Source: Parus major (taxonomy: Eukaryota > Chordata > Aves > Passeriformes > Paridae). Taken from it: DNA of 64,000 nt. The stretch covers positions 44,498,786-44,562,785 of the forward strand of contig NC_031773.1 of the NCBI RefSeq assembly GCF_001522545.3, in the 5' to 3' direction. The notes under the pieces were generated by a model, which did not search any database, was not told where the DNA came from, and saw nothing but the letters and a program-made list of their open reading frames with translations. Every line of letters starts with the position of its first letter. Positions within the stretch are counted from its first letter, which is position 1. Shown piece after piece: positions 1 through 11,417 of this stretch. Made by a program: the position numbers and the translations under genes.

Positions 1-3000
1 GGCATAAACTCATATTTTATGAAACTATGTAGTAGAAAGCTGCTGTTTCGTTTGCAGAAATACTTGCAGAAAGAAAGAGACTATCCCTCACAGTCCTACC
101 TCCCTCACATTGCCCTCTTAATCCTGTTTCCTGATTTTTTTTTTACCTGATTATTCCTCTCGTGTTCCTCCAGTCCCTTTCCATAGGCTCCTACACGGAG
201 AGTGAAGAAAAGCTAACTTCCTTCTGCTGCAGAGTAGCTACAAGGGCAGAAACTCTGATCTTAGCTTCCATTTATTATAAGCTGGGCCAAACGTAACCCC
301 AATTAACTTTACAGAGATGACATGGTAAATGTAATTAAAATGAATATGAATGCAAGACTGTCTTGTCACATTATTTCATCCTTAAAAATAGTTGAGCTAC
401 ATTAGTTAAAATATTCACCAAAAAGAAATTATCCTAATAGACACCTAGAGAATTTGAGCCCAAAGATTTATGTTTTATATGCTTACATGCAAAACAGCTT
501 CTTATAACAGGAAATATGGGGCAGCAATCTCTGCTGAGCTTATTATGCTTTCTGTAATGAAAATATGAAAGACTTTGTGATACTTTAGTTTCTTAAGTCT
601 ATAGGAAAACTTAGTTGGAATGAAAACTTCTTGGAATTAAAGCCATAAAAAACCGTCAAAATTGTTTATACAAGGACAGATTCAGATCTATTTCACTTCA
701 GTTTACAGTGTTCAAATGCCTGTCTTATTAATGCATAATATTCTAATGAACTGGAAAGATCCTGATTCTGAGTTCCAGTAAGATAAGAGAGTATCTGAAA
801 CCCTCCACCCCCAGATTTGTGGTTCTGCACAACTCCTAGGATTATCTTTTTCCCTGTAAGCACACACAGGAAGCTAATCTCCTGAGCAAGAAGGCAGTGG
901 TTTCACAGAACAGTTGGGCTCAAAAACGAAGGAGAAACTGCATGTGGGAGACTGAAGGCATATGAAAAACAATATAATTTTAAAAACCCAGAAATTTTGC
1001 CAAATTCTGAGATAGTTCCTATAAATGACTTCAGAACAAAATGCATAATGATACATTATAAGATAAAGATGTCACTGGTATTTATTTGGGTTGTTTAATA
1101 TAAAATCACCTCTGGAATTATCCACTAAATACAGTCTTACCCAAAAATTCTGGATTAGACCTAAGCACCCATATGCATTCTACCTCCTGCAGGAACTAAA
1201 GAGCTCTGAAGATTTGTGCCCAAAGATAATAAAATACAGTGTCTGAAGAACATATTAGAATGCCAGGCATCACTATATGTTTCACATTCCTCCTCTTGTA
1301 CCTATGTTTTTAATCTTCCTTCACATATTTTCTGTGCTGGAGAGCTATAATGAAAAATTCTAATATCTGGTTGTGTCACCTAAGAAAATGGTACAGAAGC
1401 TTTAAAATAGCTAGCGGATGTATTACTAGACCTATCTGGAAATTCAGCCCCTGAAGTTGGAAGAGATGAGCTGTGGGGAACAAAAAAACTGACTGAAAAA
1501 AGAAGAACAAATTGACTTTGAATTTAAAGCTTTCTTTCTATCCTGCAAAGGAAAAAGACTTACATAAGAAATAGAAGATTTGGACACTTTTGGATTTAGG
1601 CTGGAAATGCCAGCTTTACCAGCTCTTTCAGTGTTCATCTGTGGCAGCAGAGGAGGAAAAATAGTAAATCTGGTACCTAAAGCTGTTGTTCAACAGATAG
1701 AGTCAAAGTCATTTGCTGTGCAGCCATTATTGAGACCAAGGTTAGCTGGAGATACCAAGTGCTACTGGGGGTAACAACAACTTCTGGTAATACTTTATGC
1801 GTCTGATGTACTGGAAGCTGGTTTGACAAAGAACAGGATTGATGTGGGTAAGGAAAGGATGACTTCTGATGTAAGTACAGGGTTGAGGGGGCAGAGAGGT
1901 GCTTGCATCACTCCCAGTGTGAAGGGACCATCTCCTTTACCCTCTCCCAGCCATCCATATAGTAATCTGCTGCATCACAAACATGAGATCAGAAGAGACT
2001 GAGGAGTTGGTGCAGGTGGCATCCAGCACGCAGCAGTGGGCAGGATTGTGTGCAGGTGTATGACAGACAATGTCTGGTGGGTGCTTGAAGTGCCTTGCCA
2101 ATGTCTCCACCAGAGTGTATCACACCGAGCCTCACCCTTAATGAACTGAGACCTGGCACTGCAGGAGCACAGCTGGGGGATTTCAGTGGAGTTGGGCAAC
2201 AGGCCTCATACTTCGGCTTACGGAGCTGCTGGAGATATGGCCTGGCACAGAAAAGAAAATCTGCTGGGTTGTACACTTAGCTGGAGTATCCAAGAGTACC
2301 ATTACTCCTGTCACTGAGATAAGAGAGGTGGGAACAGGGCTGGAGCAGATGGGAATGTTCTTCCATTATACATGGTTGGAGACTGAAGTCAGAGAGAGAA
2401 AACTGGTATCAACAGCACCAAAGAGCTCAATTCTTCCTTACTTCCATCCCAAATGCATAACTGGTGAGGAAGGGAGCAGATATCTGGTACCAATGGGAAT
2501 AAGGACTGTTACAAAACACATCCTCAACAGCTCACTTGAACAAGCCTTCTCAGCCAGAATTGCTCTGTTTCTCACCCACCTAACTCTAATATCCTTCCAA
2601 ACTTGAAATAGTGGCTAAACTATCCTCTGGCTGGGAACAAATGAAAGACATCTCCCAATGTAATAAAGAACACACTGAATAACCAAGACTTTTTCACAAT
2701 CTAAATCATATGCCAAAAGGTTTTTTCAAACACAATACAGTCTTTCCACAAGATAAAAGTATTTGTTTCTTAGAGACTTTCAAGAAAGGACTAGAGAAAT
2801 GTAGCTTTCAGTAATAAGCAGTGTTTCTTATTAGTGCAAGATTTTCAGGCAATATGTTACATATTTAATTTCCAAACTAGAACTGGCAAATGACCAGAAT
2901 TTAGCAAGCTTCATTATAAGTGAAAAGGTTGCCTCTCACTAGTATTTCCACTGTTAACATGAAAACAAGATCTGTAAGAATGATTACTGAATTAAATGCC

Positions 3001-3639
3001 CAACTTGTACTTTCAGGTCAGAAAGATTTATCAGATTCCTTAAGATACTGCAGACATTATTTCCTCTAAAAACCTGACAATATTTTTTTAAAAAAGTCCC
3101 GTGCAGAAGCAAGGAACTTTGTCTTGGGAGAAAGAGATTGATTATAAAATATGTTAGGAAGAAAGGATCAAGCAGATCGAAAAATATTCATTTGATATCA
3201 TTCTTCCAAAATTAATTTAGTGTAAAGCTACTGATGTTCATTCTCAATCCTCACCTTGCTCTATTTCCAGTCTTTACATTTATGGCTTACATAGCAATTA
3301 AAAACCCCACAAAACCAGGGAAAACTGAGTTTTCCATGTCTATGTCATTTAGTCAGGAAGTAATAAAAAACGACTAAATGTTAACTAAAAAAAAGGCCAT
3401 TTCACTCATAGATAAGGGTGGGATGATAGCATTTCTATGTACAAATTTGCAACCTGCAGAAAAAGTGGTGATGTGACCCAGGGCCAGTTTAAAAAGGAGT
3501 CCCTACAGACCTGAGGCCCACATGACTTAAGCTTTAAAGATCTCTCTCTGGTTCACATTCAGCTCTTCCAGAAATGAACCTGAAGCAACCAGTGCCATCA
3601 AAAGCTTTTCAAATATTGACAGCCAAATGATCATTTAGT

Positions 3640-3960
3640 CAAAGACCTTTCACACAATAGGAATAGTTAATTAAAGTGTAGTGGTAATTAAACAACATGG
3701 ATAGCTGGGACAAGGATCTTTGTAAGAAGAATTTCTGCTATTTTTATCCCTCCTCCTTGTATCACTGATTCATTACAACCAACACAATTGTCACATGCAA
3801 ATTAGCTGCACAGATAAGGTGGCAATTGAAAAAATTACCTCTGATGTCACACTTGGCCCACTTAATTGCTAATGCTGTGGACCCAACTCTGTCTAGCTAT
3901 TTAGTCATAACAATTCAATAATATAATTATTAATACTTACCTAAATTACATCTTAATGTC
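3640..3960. promoter_or_regulatory. Candidate conserved noncoding element rich in developmental factor motifs
   Basis: There is a POU octamer (ATGCAAAT at 3795-3802), TTAATTAA and GGTAATTA homeodomain cores around 3667-3690, a GATA word (AGATAAGG at 3812-3819) and repeated CAATTG words within about 300 bases. No repeat family is recognisable. AT-rich DNA produces such words by chance, so this is weak. Confidence 0.2.
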
Positions 3961-4344
3961 TTGAATGTATATTGTGAAGATAATTTCACTTCATTTGAGT
4001 AATGAAAATTCCAGAGAGTCTTTATTGTACCATTATTCAGATTACTTGCTATAAATGCTTCTTAGCTTGGATGCTAAATTTCTCAAAGGACCCACTTTAA
4101 AAATCAATATTACTAGGAGCTAATTATCAGACTTCTAAAGTCTTAGAAAAATATTCCTTTCTCCAATAAGTGTATAAGGCTGTGGAGTGCAGAAAAGGAC
4201 AAAGATAATATTTTCAGACTTACCAAAAATGTCAAATACCTTCTCTGTATGTAACATGGAGTTTTAACCAGCCAACACTAGTGGTATTGTAACAAATAAA
4301 GAGGTGATAATAAAATAACAAAGTAACTTTTGTAATAAAATTTG

Positions 4345-5248
4345 GTGTTGATTGCTGCCAGACAACATGCCTTCTCTAAGAGCAAATTAAACCCAACAAA
4401 TCTGGTGGCCTTCTGCAATGTGGTTACAGCACTGGTGGATAAGGGACGGACAATTGATGTCCTCTACCTGGATTGTGCAAAACATCTGACACTGTCTCAC
4501 ACATCCTTGTCTCTAAGCTGAAGATGCATGGACTTGACAGATGCGCCTCTCGGTGGGTAAAGAATTGGCTGGATGGTTGCATTCAAAGAATTGTTGTCAA
4601 TGGCTTGATGTCCAAGTGGAGAGCAGGGACTAATGGTGTCCTCAGGGATTAGTGCTGGGACTGGCACTGTTTAACATGTTTGTCAGCAAAGGGATGCCAT
4701 CCAGATGAACCTTGACAGGCTTGGGAGGTGGGCTCATTTGAACCTCATGAAGTTCAACAAGGCCTAGGGCAAGACCCTGAATGTGGATCAGGGAAATCCC
4801 AAGCACAAATACAGGCTGGGCAGAGGATGGATTGAGAGCAGCCCTGAGGAGAAGGGTTTGGTTGACATGACCAGGCAATGCATGCTCACAGACCATAAAG
4901 CCAGCCTTATCCTGGGCTGAATCTAAAGAATTGTGGCCATCAGGTCAAGGGAGGTGCTTCTGCCCTTCAACTCTGCTGTTGTGAGATCCCACCAGGAGTG
5001 TTGCATCCAGCTCTGAAGCCCTACGCACAAGAGGGCTTCAGTCCAGCGGACTGAAACCTCTAGTCCAGAGGAGGGTCATGAATATGATCACAGGGCTATT
5101 CCTACAGAAGGAATATCTCTTCTATTAAAGCAGGCTGAGAGAATTAGGGTTGTTCAGCCTGGAGAAGAACTATGTCATCTTTCAGGTCCCTTCCAATCCA
5201 GCCTATTTTATAAGTCTATAATTCTGTAATTCCATGAATCTATGAAAT
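4345..5248 (+). mobile_element. CR1 LINE, 5'-truncated, reverse-transcriptase 3' half to 3' end, decayed
   Basis: The stretch follows the CR1 3' half. It opens in the reverse-transcriptase region (counterparts of a ...VLYLDFSKAFDTVSH... segment at about 4455-4500 and of ...WVKNWLDG... at about 4555-4580), continues through a 'GVPQGSVLG'-type segment near 4635-4670, and ends in CR1 tail words near 5195-5245 (repeated ATTCTGTA/ATGAATCTATGA). The copy is dead: the GVPQGS segment is frameshifted by a missing base, the sequence after 4675 jumps past the FADD active-site region, and an internal deletion precedes the tail near 5170. CR1 is the main LINE of bird genomes and normally inserts as 5'-truncated copies. 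Confidence 0.85.
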
Positions 5249-7252
5249 GCAAAAACTCAGTTTACCTCCCAGAGTTCCTACACATGTATTTCCTTCCCCA
5301 TATTTTTATCAACTGTAGTCATGTGTTTTAAAATGTGAGCCACCCAAATCACCCCAGAGAGCACAAAATGCAGAGTCAAAGATATGAAAATTTCGGGCAG
5401 GATCCACATCTTAAAAATAGGTTATTGCCAGAAGGGGCCTGTCAAATAGCAGAAAGGAAAACATACCCAACAAAATACATAAGCTTTCACACACTTACAC
5501 CCTTAAGTTATGACTGACATCTTCAAGCACTTGTTCACCTCCTGCCTGCAACTGAACCTTGCTTACACTGGTGGCTTTGCCTGTGGGCTGCCTGGTGTTC
5601 AAACTCCCAGTTCAGAGCAGACAGAGCAGCTAGGAAACCACGTCAGTCCTTTGTGGGAGCCTAGAAAGTAGGCCCTCCTCTGAAATGCCATCAGGGCTTG
5701 ATCTGATAGGAAGTCTCAGAGCATGCCCAAGGCAGAAACAGGAGCACAACATGAACTGGCTGCTGCTCTTTCTTAAAATGTGTCAAAAGGAGGAAGAATG
5801 GCTTTATCTTTCTTATAGAAGAGCCCACCTGTTAGAGGATTCATGCAGAAGGTGGGAGATAAGATTGACCTGTCTTTCTCATGCTCAAATTTCCTAAAAA
5901 CAGAGGAAACTATGCAATAACTATTAGGAAAGGGATATCTGGATTTGAGGAGGAATTGCTCATTGGTCCTGCTGAAACTAAATTGCTGTGAGGTTTAGTC
6001 AGTAAGTCAGAAAGAATATTATCCATTAGACCAGTGACAGCTGGTTGTGGTAAATCAATCTTCTTGTGCTGTTTCTAGAAATCTTTCTGGTTTATATCTA
6101 GTGACTGCCAAAAAATAAAAGCAGAAAAAACCCTAAAAATGCATGACTTTCTTTCATCCAAGTATCCTAACTTCTAAGCTACAGGCTTATGCTTGTATTT
6201 CAGTTTGAAAGAGCAATGAAGCAGATGTCCTTACCCAAAGGGTTGATTCACATGTCAAGATCCAGGGTGCAGGACAGGAAATCCAGATTCCAAGTAGTGT
6301 CTATCTAATGGAGGGATGCAAGTGGAGGCAAAACTTTCAGACATAACTCCTGCTTCGGAGCATCTCTTCTTAGCACTGCACACCCTTTTTCCACATGCCT
6401 TTCTCTTCCTGTTAAGTTATGCAGGGTCTTGTTTGCCTAATTCAGTAGTAGGCATCCTGCTCCCAGAAACAGGAGCTCTACAGTCAAACATCATGATGCG
6501 CACAAATCGCTGCTACTCACTGTGGTTTTATTATGGTCTTGGAGGCCTAACTTGGCTGTATTTTTAGTCCACTCTGTGTCCTGCAGAATGAAGGCACTTC
6601 CTAACTTTCAGGTGCCCAAACCATTTTCAGGACTTAGCTACTAATAACTGGAGGTTGCCTCCTGGTTTGTTTAATATTACTAAATATAATAAAATACAAA
6701 GCAGCTCCCAAAAATGAGAAATACTGGAAAATGTGTTTTCTACATACCACTGATTTGTTACGCTTAAATGTATTTTACAGTCCACCATGTTGCTTTTGAT
6801 ATGCAGCTGTGCAGCAAGGGTAAAAGGTAAGAGACATTGTGAAATTATAAGAAATTGGAATATACTACTTTTCTCTAGCTAAATATCTGCTTATTTCATT
6901 TGCCTGCCAAATATAGTTGTTATATTGAGGAATCATTTTAACATATTCTTACAGACTTTGTTTGCTAAGACAAGCACTAAGGATAGCAGGATTGAATAAG
7001 GTTTTGTCATTTCCCACCGCACACAAATATCTTTTACATGTGAATTTCCTTATACAAACCTCTGTGATTTATTTCCACAGTATGTACAGGGATATTACTA
7101 GCCAAATCCCTGAGGCCCAAGAGGTAAGAGGAGATGGTCTCCATTTTCTTAAAACGCTTTCTAAAAATAAGAGAACATTTGATTAAGGGTTGACATTTTT
7201 CTTTTCTTCCTTTGCTTGTTCTTGTAATTCATTTCACATGGGAAGTGGGCTG

Positions 7253-7500
7253 TGTGTTTTCTTATCCCTTCCAACTCAGCAGCCAGGAGGCTGGCTTTGC
7301 GGGCCCACTCCCGTCACCACGGCAACCAGCGCATGGCTGTGATGCGATCCCATGCGCTTTGTGTCACTACATGGTGCTATTGTTCTCCAGAAACCATTTG
7401 GAGAGACATGTCAATATTGCCACAAAGGAGGATTGATTATCATCCTGCTGGTCATCCTGTGCATCATGCATGGACTGCTGCCTCACCTTAGGATGTGCTT
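7253..7500. promoter_or_regulatory. Candidate enhancer or conserved noncoding island with an RFX X-box
   Basis: This stretch is richer in G and C than the surrounding intron and keeps CpG words. GTCACCACGGCAAC at 7313-7326 fits the RFX X-box pattern GTNRCC-(0 to 3)-RGYAAC exactly. Next to it a 9-base inverted repeat, AGCGCATGG at 7328-7336 and CCATGCGCT at 7350-7358, flanks another CpG. Two overlapping open frames (7212-7436 and 7252-7491) are probably a by-product of base composition. Function is inferred from motifs only. Confidence 0.35.
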
Positions 7501-7819
7501 CACTTCCCCCATGCAGCGACTTCAGGAATGATTGGTTTGCACTGTGAAGCCTATGTTTGGCACCAAGCAGACCCTGCTCCTCAGAAACACTGCAGGGAAT
7601 CTGAATTAAACCTGCAGTTCAGAAACATCAGTATGACCACACTAGGTGAGATAAAAGGTCTCCTTAACTCATTGATTCAGTGTTTCTGCTATTGGCCAAA
7701 ACTGCCCAGAAAAGGAAAATAAAACAATAATTTATCTCATGTATATATTTTCTGCACTCTCATCTTTGGCCTAGTTTAAAGTTAAGTACATGGGCATTTA
7801 TTTACACCAGAGACTGAGT

Positions 7820-7835
7820 GATATATATATATATA
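7820..7835. repeat. TA dinucleotide repeat
   Basis: Eight TA-type dinucleotides occur in a row, bounded by gagtg and cacgc. Confidence 0.85.
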
Positions 7836-7983
7836 CACGCCCAGGAAGACCTGATTTTCCTAAATAAAAATCTACCATAAATTTGAATCAATACATGAAA
7901 TCCAGCAGCTCCTTAGCATTTGGAGGAAACTGATTTACCATGCCTTTCCTAGACTGCAGCAAAACATGCCTGCACTGCAAAGC

Positions 7984-8007
7984 TTTTTTTTTTTTTTTTT
8001 TTTTTTT
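7984..8007. repeat. Homopolymer of 24 T
   Basis: An uninterrupted run of 24 T lies about 150 bases before the CR1 copy at 8155. It is not attached to a recognisable element. Confidence 0.9.
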
Positions 8008-8154
8008 AATGTGTCACGGAGATGACAGAAAACCAGACTATCTTTCTTAAAAATTAACTTCAGGAAGATATATTCCACAAGAATAAAAGTAAAAGAAGTA
8101 AACGCACACCCTTACAAACTGTGTCATGATGGCAGACCAAAACTTGTAGAGACC

Positions 8155-8708
8155 ATGGAAGAAAGGATATTTAGAATCATCCTCCTGTACTTGGCACTGG
8201 TGAGGCCACACCAAATTCTGTGTCCAGATCTGGGCTCTTCACTACAGGAAAGACACTGAGGCGCTGGGAGCAGTCCAGAGAAGAGGAACAGAATTGGGGA
8301 AGGGTCTGGAACACAAGTCTGATTTGGAGTGGCTGAGGGAGCTGGGGGTGTTCAGCCTGGAGAAAAGGTTGCTAAGACCGTAGTGCTCTCTACAGCCATC
8401 TGAAAGGAGCATGCAGCCAGGTGGGAGCCAGTCTCCTCCTGTGTTACAAAGAATGGGACAAGAGGAAATGGCCTCAAATTGCACCAGGGGAGGTTTAGAT
8501 TGCATATGAAAGAAAATTCCTTCGTTGAAAGGGTTGACAAGCATTGGGACAGAGTGCCTAAAGAAGTGGTCGAGCCACAATCCCTGGAGGTATTTAGAAG
8601 ACACATAGATGTGGCATTTAGGAAAATCATTTAGCAGAGGACTTGGAAGTATTGGGGTAATGCTCATACCTGATGATCTTGAGTCTTTTCCAAATGAAAT
8701 GATTTTAC
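8155..8708 (+). mobile_element. CR1 LINE 3' fragment, plus orientation
   Basis: It shows the diagnostic CR1 3' sequence order: a 'LYLALVRPH' segment at 8185-8215, a 'CSDLGSSLQE...' region, 'GVFSLEKRL' near 8346-8375, the 'RGNGLKLHQGRFRLHM' segment at 8461-8510, then the 3' UTR ending with gatgatcttgagtcttttcc and a decayed tail near 8700. Only the end of the endonuclease/RT ORF and the 3' UTR are present, a typical 5' truncation. The minus-strand open frame 8242-8667 is only the antisense of this element. It abuts an inverted CR1 fragment at 8709. Confidence 0.88.
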
Positions 8709-8821
8709 AGAGACATAATTACAGACTGGTTTGGGTCAGAAGGAATCTTGAAACATCATCTAATTCCTGTAATGCACAGGGACAATTTTCATGTTGCTCA
8801 AAATCACTTTCAGCTTCATGA
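8709..8821 (-). mobile_element. CR1 LINE 3'-end fragment, minus orientation
   Basis: Read on the plus strand this is the reverse complement of a CR1 3' end: 'ctggtttgggtcagaaggaatcttgaaacatcatctaattcc...' corresponds to the usual antisense CR1 tail (GGTTTGGGTTGGAAGGGACC... CATCTAGTTCCAACC...). It lies tail to tail with the plus-strand CR1 ending at about 8708. It is strongly diverged, and the end at 8821 is approximate. Confidence 0.65.
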
Positions 8822-11365
8822 ATGAGCCCAAAGAATGAGAGAAACACATTCCATTTATGCTAACCTTATCTAAACAGAAAAGGCTCCATTTTGGAAAATA
8901 ACTGGGCAGCCACTTGTATGTTAGAAGTGCACTCTGGAATGATTCACTACACTTCTTAGTATTTCTTTTTCAATTCCTGACAACATATTTCTAATATTAC
9001 ACAGTATCATTTTATGCAGCACGGTGTAGCTACGTCATGGATAATGCAGCAACTGTCACCCAGAACCTATAAAAAAAATACATGGCTACCACTTTGTAGC
9101 TGTCAACTGGACCTCATATAAAATATTAACTACCACTGGTTTCAAAATAACTTTCCCACAAATTTTAAGTATCTTGCCATTAAACAAAGACATTTATAAT
9201 TCCAAAACCTAAAAATAAACAAGCACATCCAAAAAATAAACAAATGGAAAATCAGATTTCTGTCTAAGCCAGATAGCAAATTACCTATTTTATTTCTGCT
9301 TTTTCCCTTCATATCTGTTTCTTTATTCCTGTGCAACTTATTCCCAGTCCAAATATTTTAAGAAACAGTTCTAATATTGTGACCTTTCTTTCTGCACATT
9401 CTTTGCTTCATTTACATCTTTTCACTCTTTTTAAAATGTTCTTTTATTGTTTACCTCAAATGCAACACAAAAGCAGTAATTAGACTACCACAGTTCTGTG
9501 TTTTCTACTAATACCTGAGTTAGAAGTTACAAATACTCACAAAAGCGTTTTTATACCAGTCCATAAATTAGTTGCATATCTAATGGAAGGCATAATCTTT
9601 TATTACAAGTAAATATAAGGAAAAAAAAAAAATCCACCAATCTGAACACACTTGTTCAGAGAAATGCACTATATAACTTGTGTTCAGTTGAAGCAAGTAC
9701 TGGCTGTGAAACCTAAAGTCACATATTGGTCTCATACACATAGTCCTTAGCACCTTGATATAGCCCTCTGAATTCTCCATCCTGACTAGCAAACAGTATT
9801 TGTCCTCAAGAGTCTTTTCTATAAAGGTAAACTTCTGCTTTTTGTCCAAAGGGCTGATTATTCTTCTCATGACATACTGCATTTTCTTAGAAATCTGAAT
9901 TAACGTGTTCAAAACTAATGAGGGGACAGCTTGATATACTCTTAGGATAACGTTCACTGTACACAGACTAACTCAGTTGCAAAACACCATGGAAGGATTC
10001 TGCAATGTTGCTACACAGCTGATTTTTAAGGTGTTGGGATATCTACTGTCAAAGTCCATTAATCTGGCACTCTAGTACCTCATTCCCTCAGTCACAGGGA
10101 AACCTTCATGAAGGTCAGTCCACCTTTTATGGCACCCTTCTTGATGCCATTGTGATGAGTGTTTCCACCAACCCCTTTCTATACAAGGACACTGCATGTA
10201 ACAACAAACTAGGGATTCTTTGGGGCCTGCTCCTATCCTAACTCAAAACAAGGGTTTTACTGACACTTTACACATTGCTCCAAGAGCTAGCCTTTTTTAA
10301 TTTAATTTTTCTTTGCAGTAAAAGAAACTGCTCCTAATAGTTTGGTGAATACTCGTGAGTTTCCCTTGTCCCTCAGACCTCTGATATTTGGTCCGAACAC
10401 ACCAATGATATCAACAAATTGCACAGCACAACAGTATACTCCTGATCTGGTGAGACAAGATTGTGGGAGACTGTGACTTCACTTGAGGTAATTTCTTGAT
10501 TCCAGTACACCTTCCTAAAAGGAACAGTCACTGCAATGAATAAAACAGACGAAACAGGAGTTACTAATCCCCACTACATATTATAAGAATGTCACGAAGC
10601 TACAAAATATCAGACTGCAGATTGTTCAACACTGGCTAACTACCCTTCACCCCAGGTTACATATCCCACATGGCCCCAAACACGCACTATAATTATATTT
10701 CTGAATAATCCAATAATTCAGTACAGGAGGATGGATTTTACTTGGAAAATAAGGCAGCTGATATTTCTTTTTTTAGCCTTTATCGTTCTCTGTGTGGGTC
10801 CATGTCTTATATATAGTTTACCATTGAAGACCTCAACAGTAAGAATGACTCATTTTCTTCAGATTTTTTTTTAGACATTCATTGAATTAATATTAGACAT
10901 CTCCAAACAATGAATTAATGTATTTTATAAGACTCCATCAAAGCAAGGTGGCATTTTAATACCCATTGTACAGATAAAGAATTAAAGTAGAACAAATTAG
11001 GGCTAGAATTAAAAGAAAAATACAGTATATTAGTTCTCAATGCATAAATGCAGGGATTGCTTTCTTCAATTTCAATAAGTAACTTACTGTTTATCTACAT
11101 ATGTATTCAAGGGACGACTGCAGTTATATTCAGTTTTAGCTGTGAGCACTCACACTTCAGCAAATCAAAATCTGCTCCTTCCTTTCGCCATGTGTATTAA
11201 AGGATTTTGAGTGTAATAGTTTTATCAGACAAGTTTGTCACAATTTGTAGCTAGCTGTCCAGGTAAATATGAAGCCTGAGATACCCTGGAAAATGGAAAA
11301 ATCAGAACATGGAACTACAAAGCATTCTGGAAAGCATGGCCAACTCATCTAAAGCCTTGCACTCA

Positions 11366-11417
11366 TTTAGATGAGTGTTCTTGCACTCATTTAGATGAGT
11401 GCAAGAACTCATCTAAA
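11366..11417. repeat. Long hairpin-forming inverted repeat
   Basis: Arms at 11366-11390 and 11395-11417 are complementary over 23 base pairs with a two-base bulge, around a 4-base loop (ttag). Nearby copies of the same word (actcatctaaagc at 11343-11355 and 11407-11419) make the block a mix of direct and inverted repeats of CACTCATTTAGATGAGTG-like units. Confidence 0.88.

Noticed and set aside
1975..2276. Overlapping minus-strand frames of 74 and 95 codons with a plus-strand frame
   Set aside because: No product recognised and no splice context; probably a somewhat GC-richer intron patch. An unrecognised repeat is possible.
4642..4896. 84-codon minus-strand frame
   Set aside because: It is the antisense of the CR1 copy at 4345-5248.
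8242..8667. 141-codon minus-strand open frame
   Set aside because: It is the antisense of a plus-strand CR1 3' fragment; the sense strand explains every conserved word.
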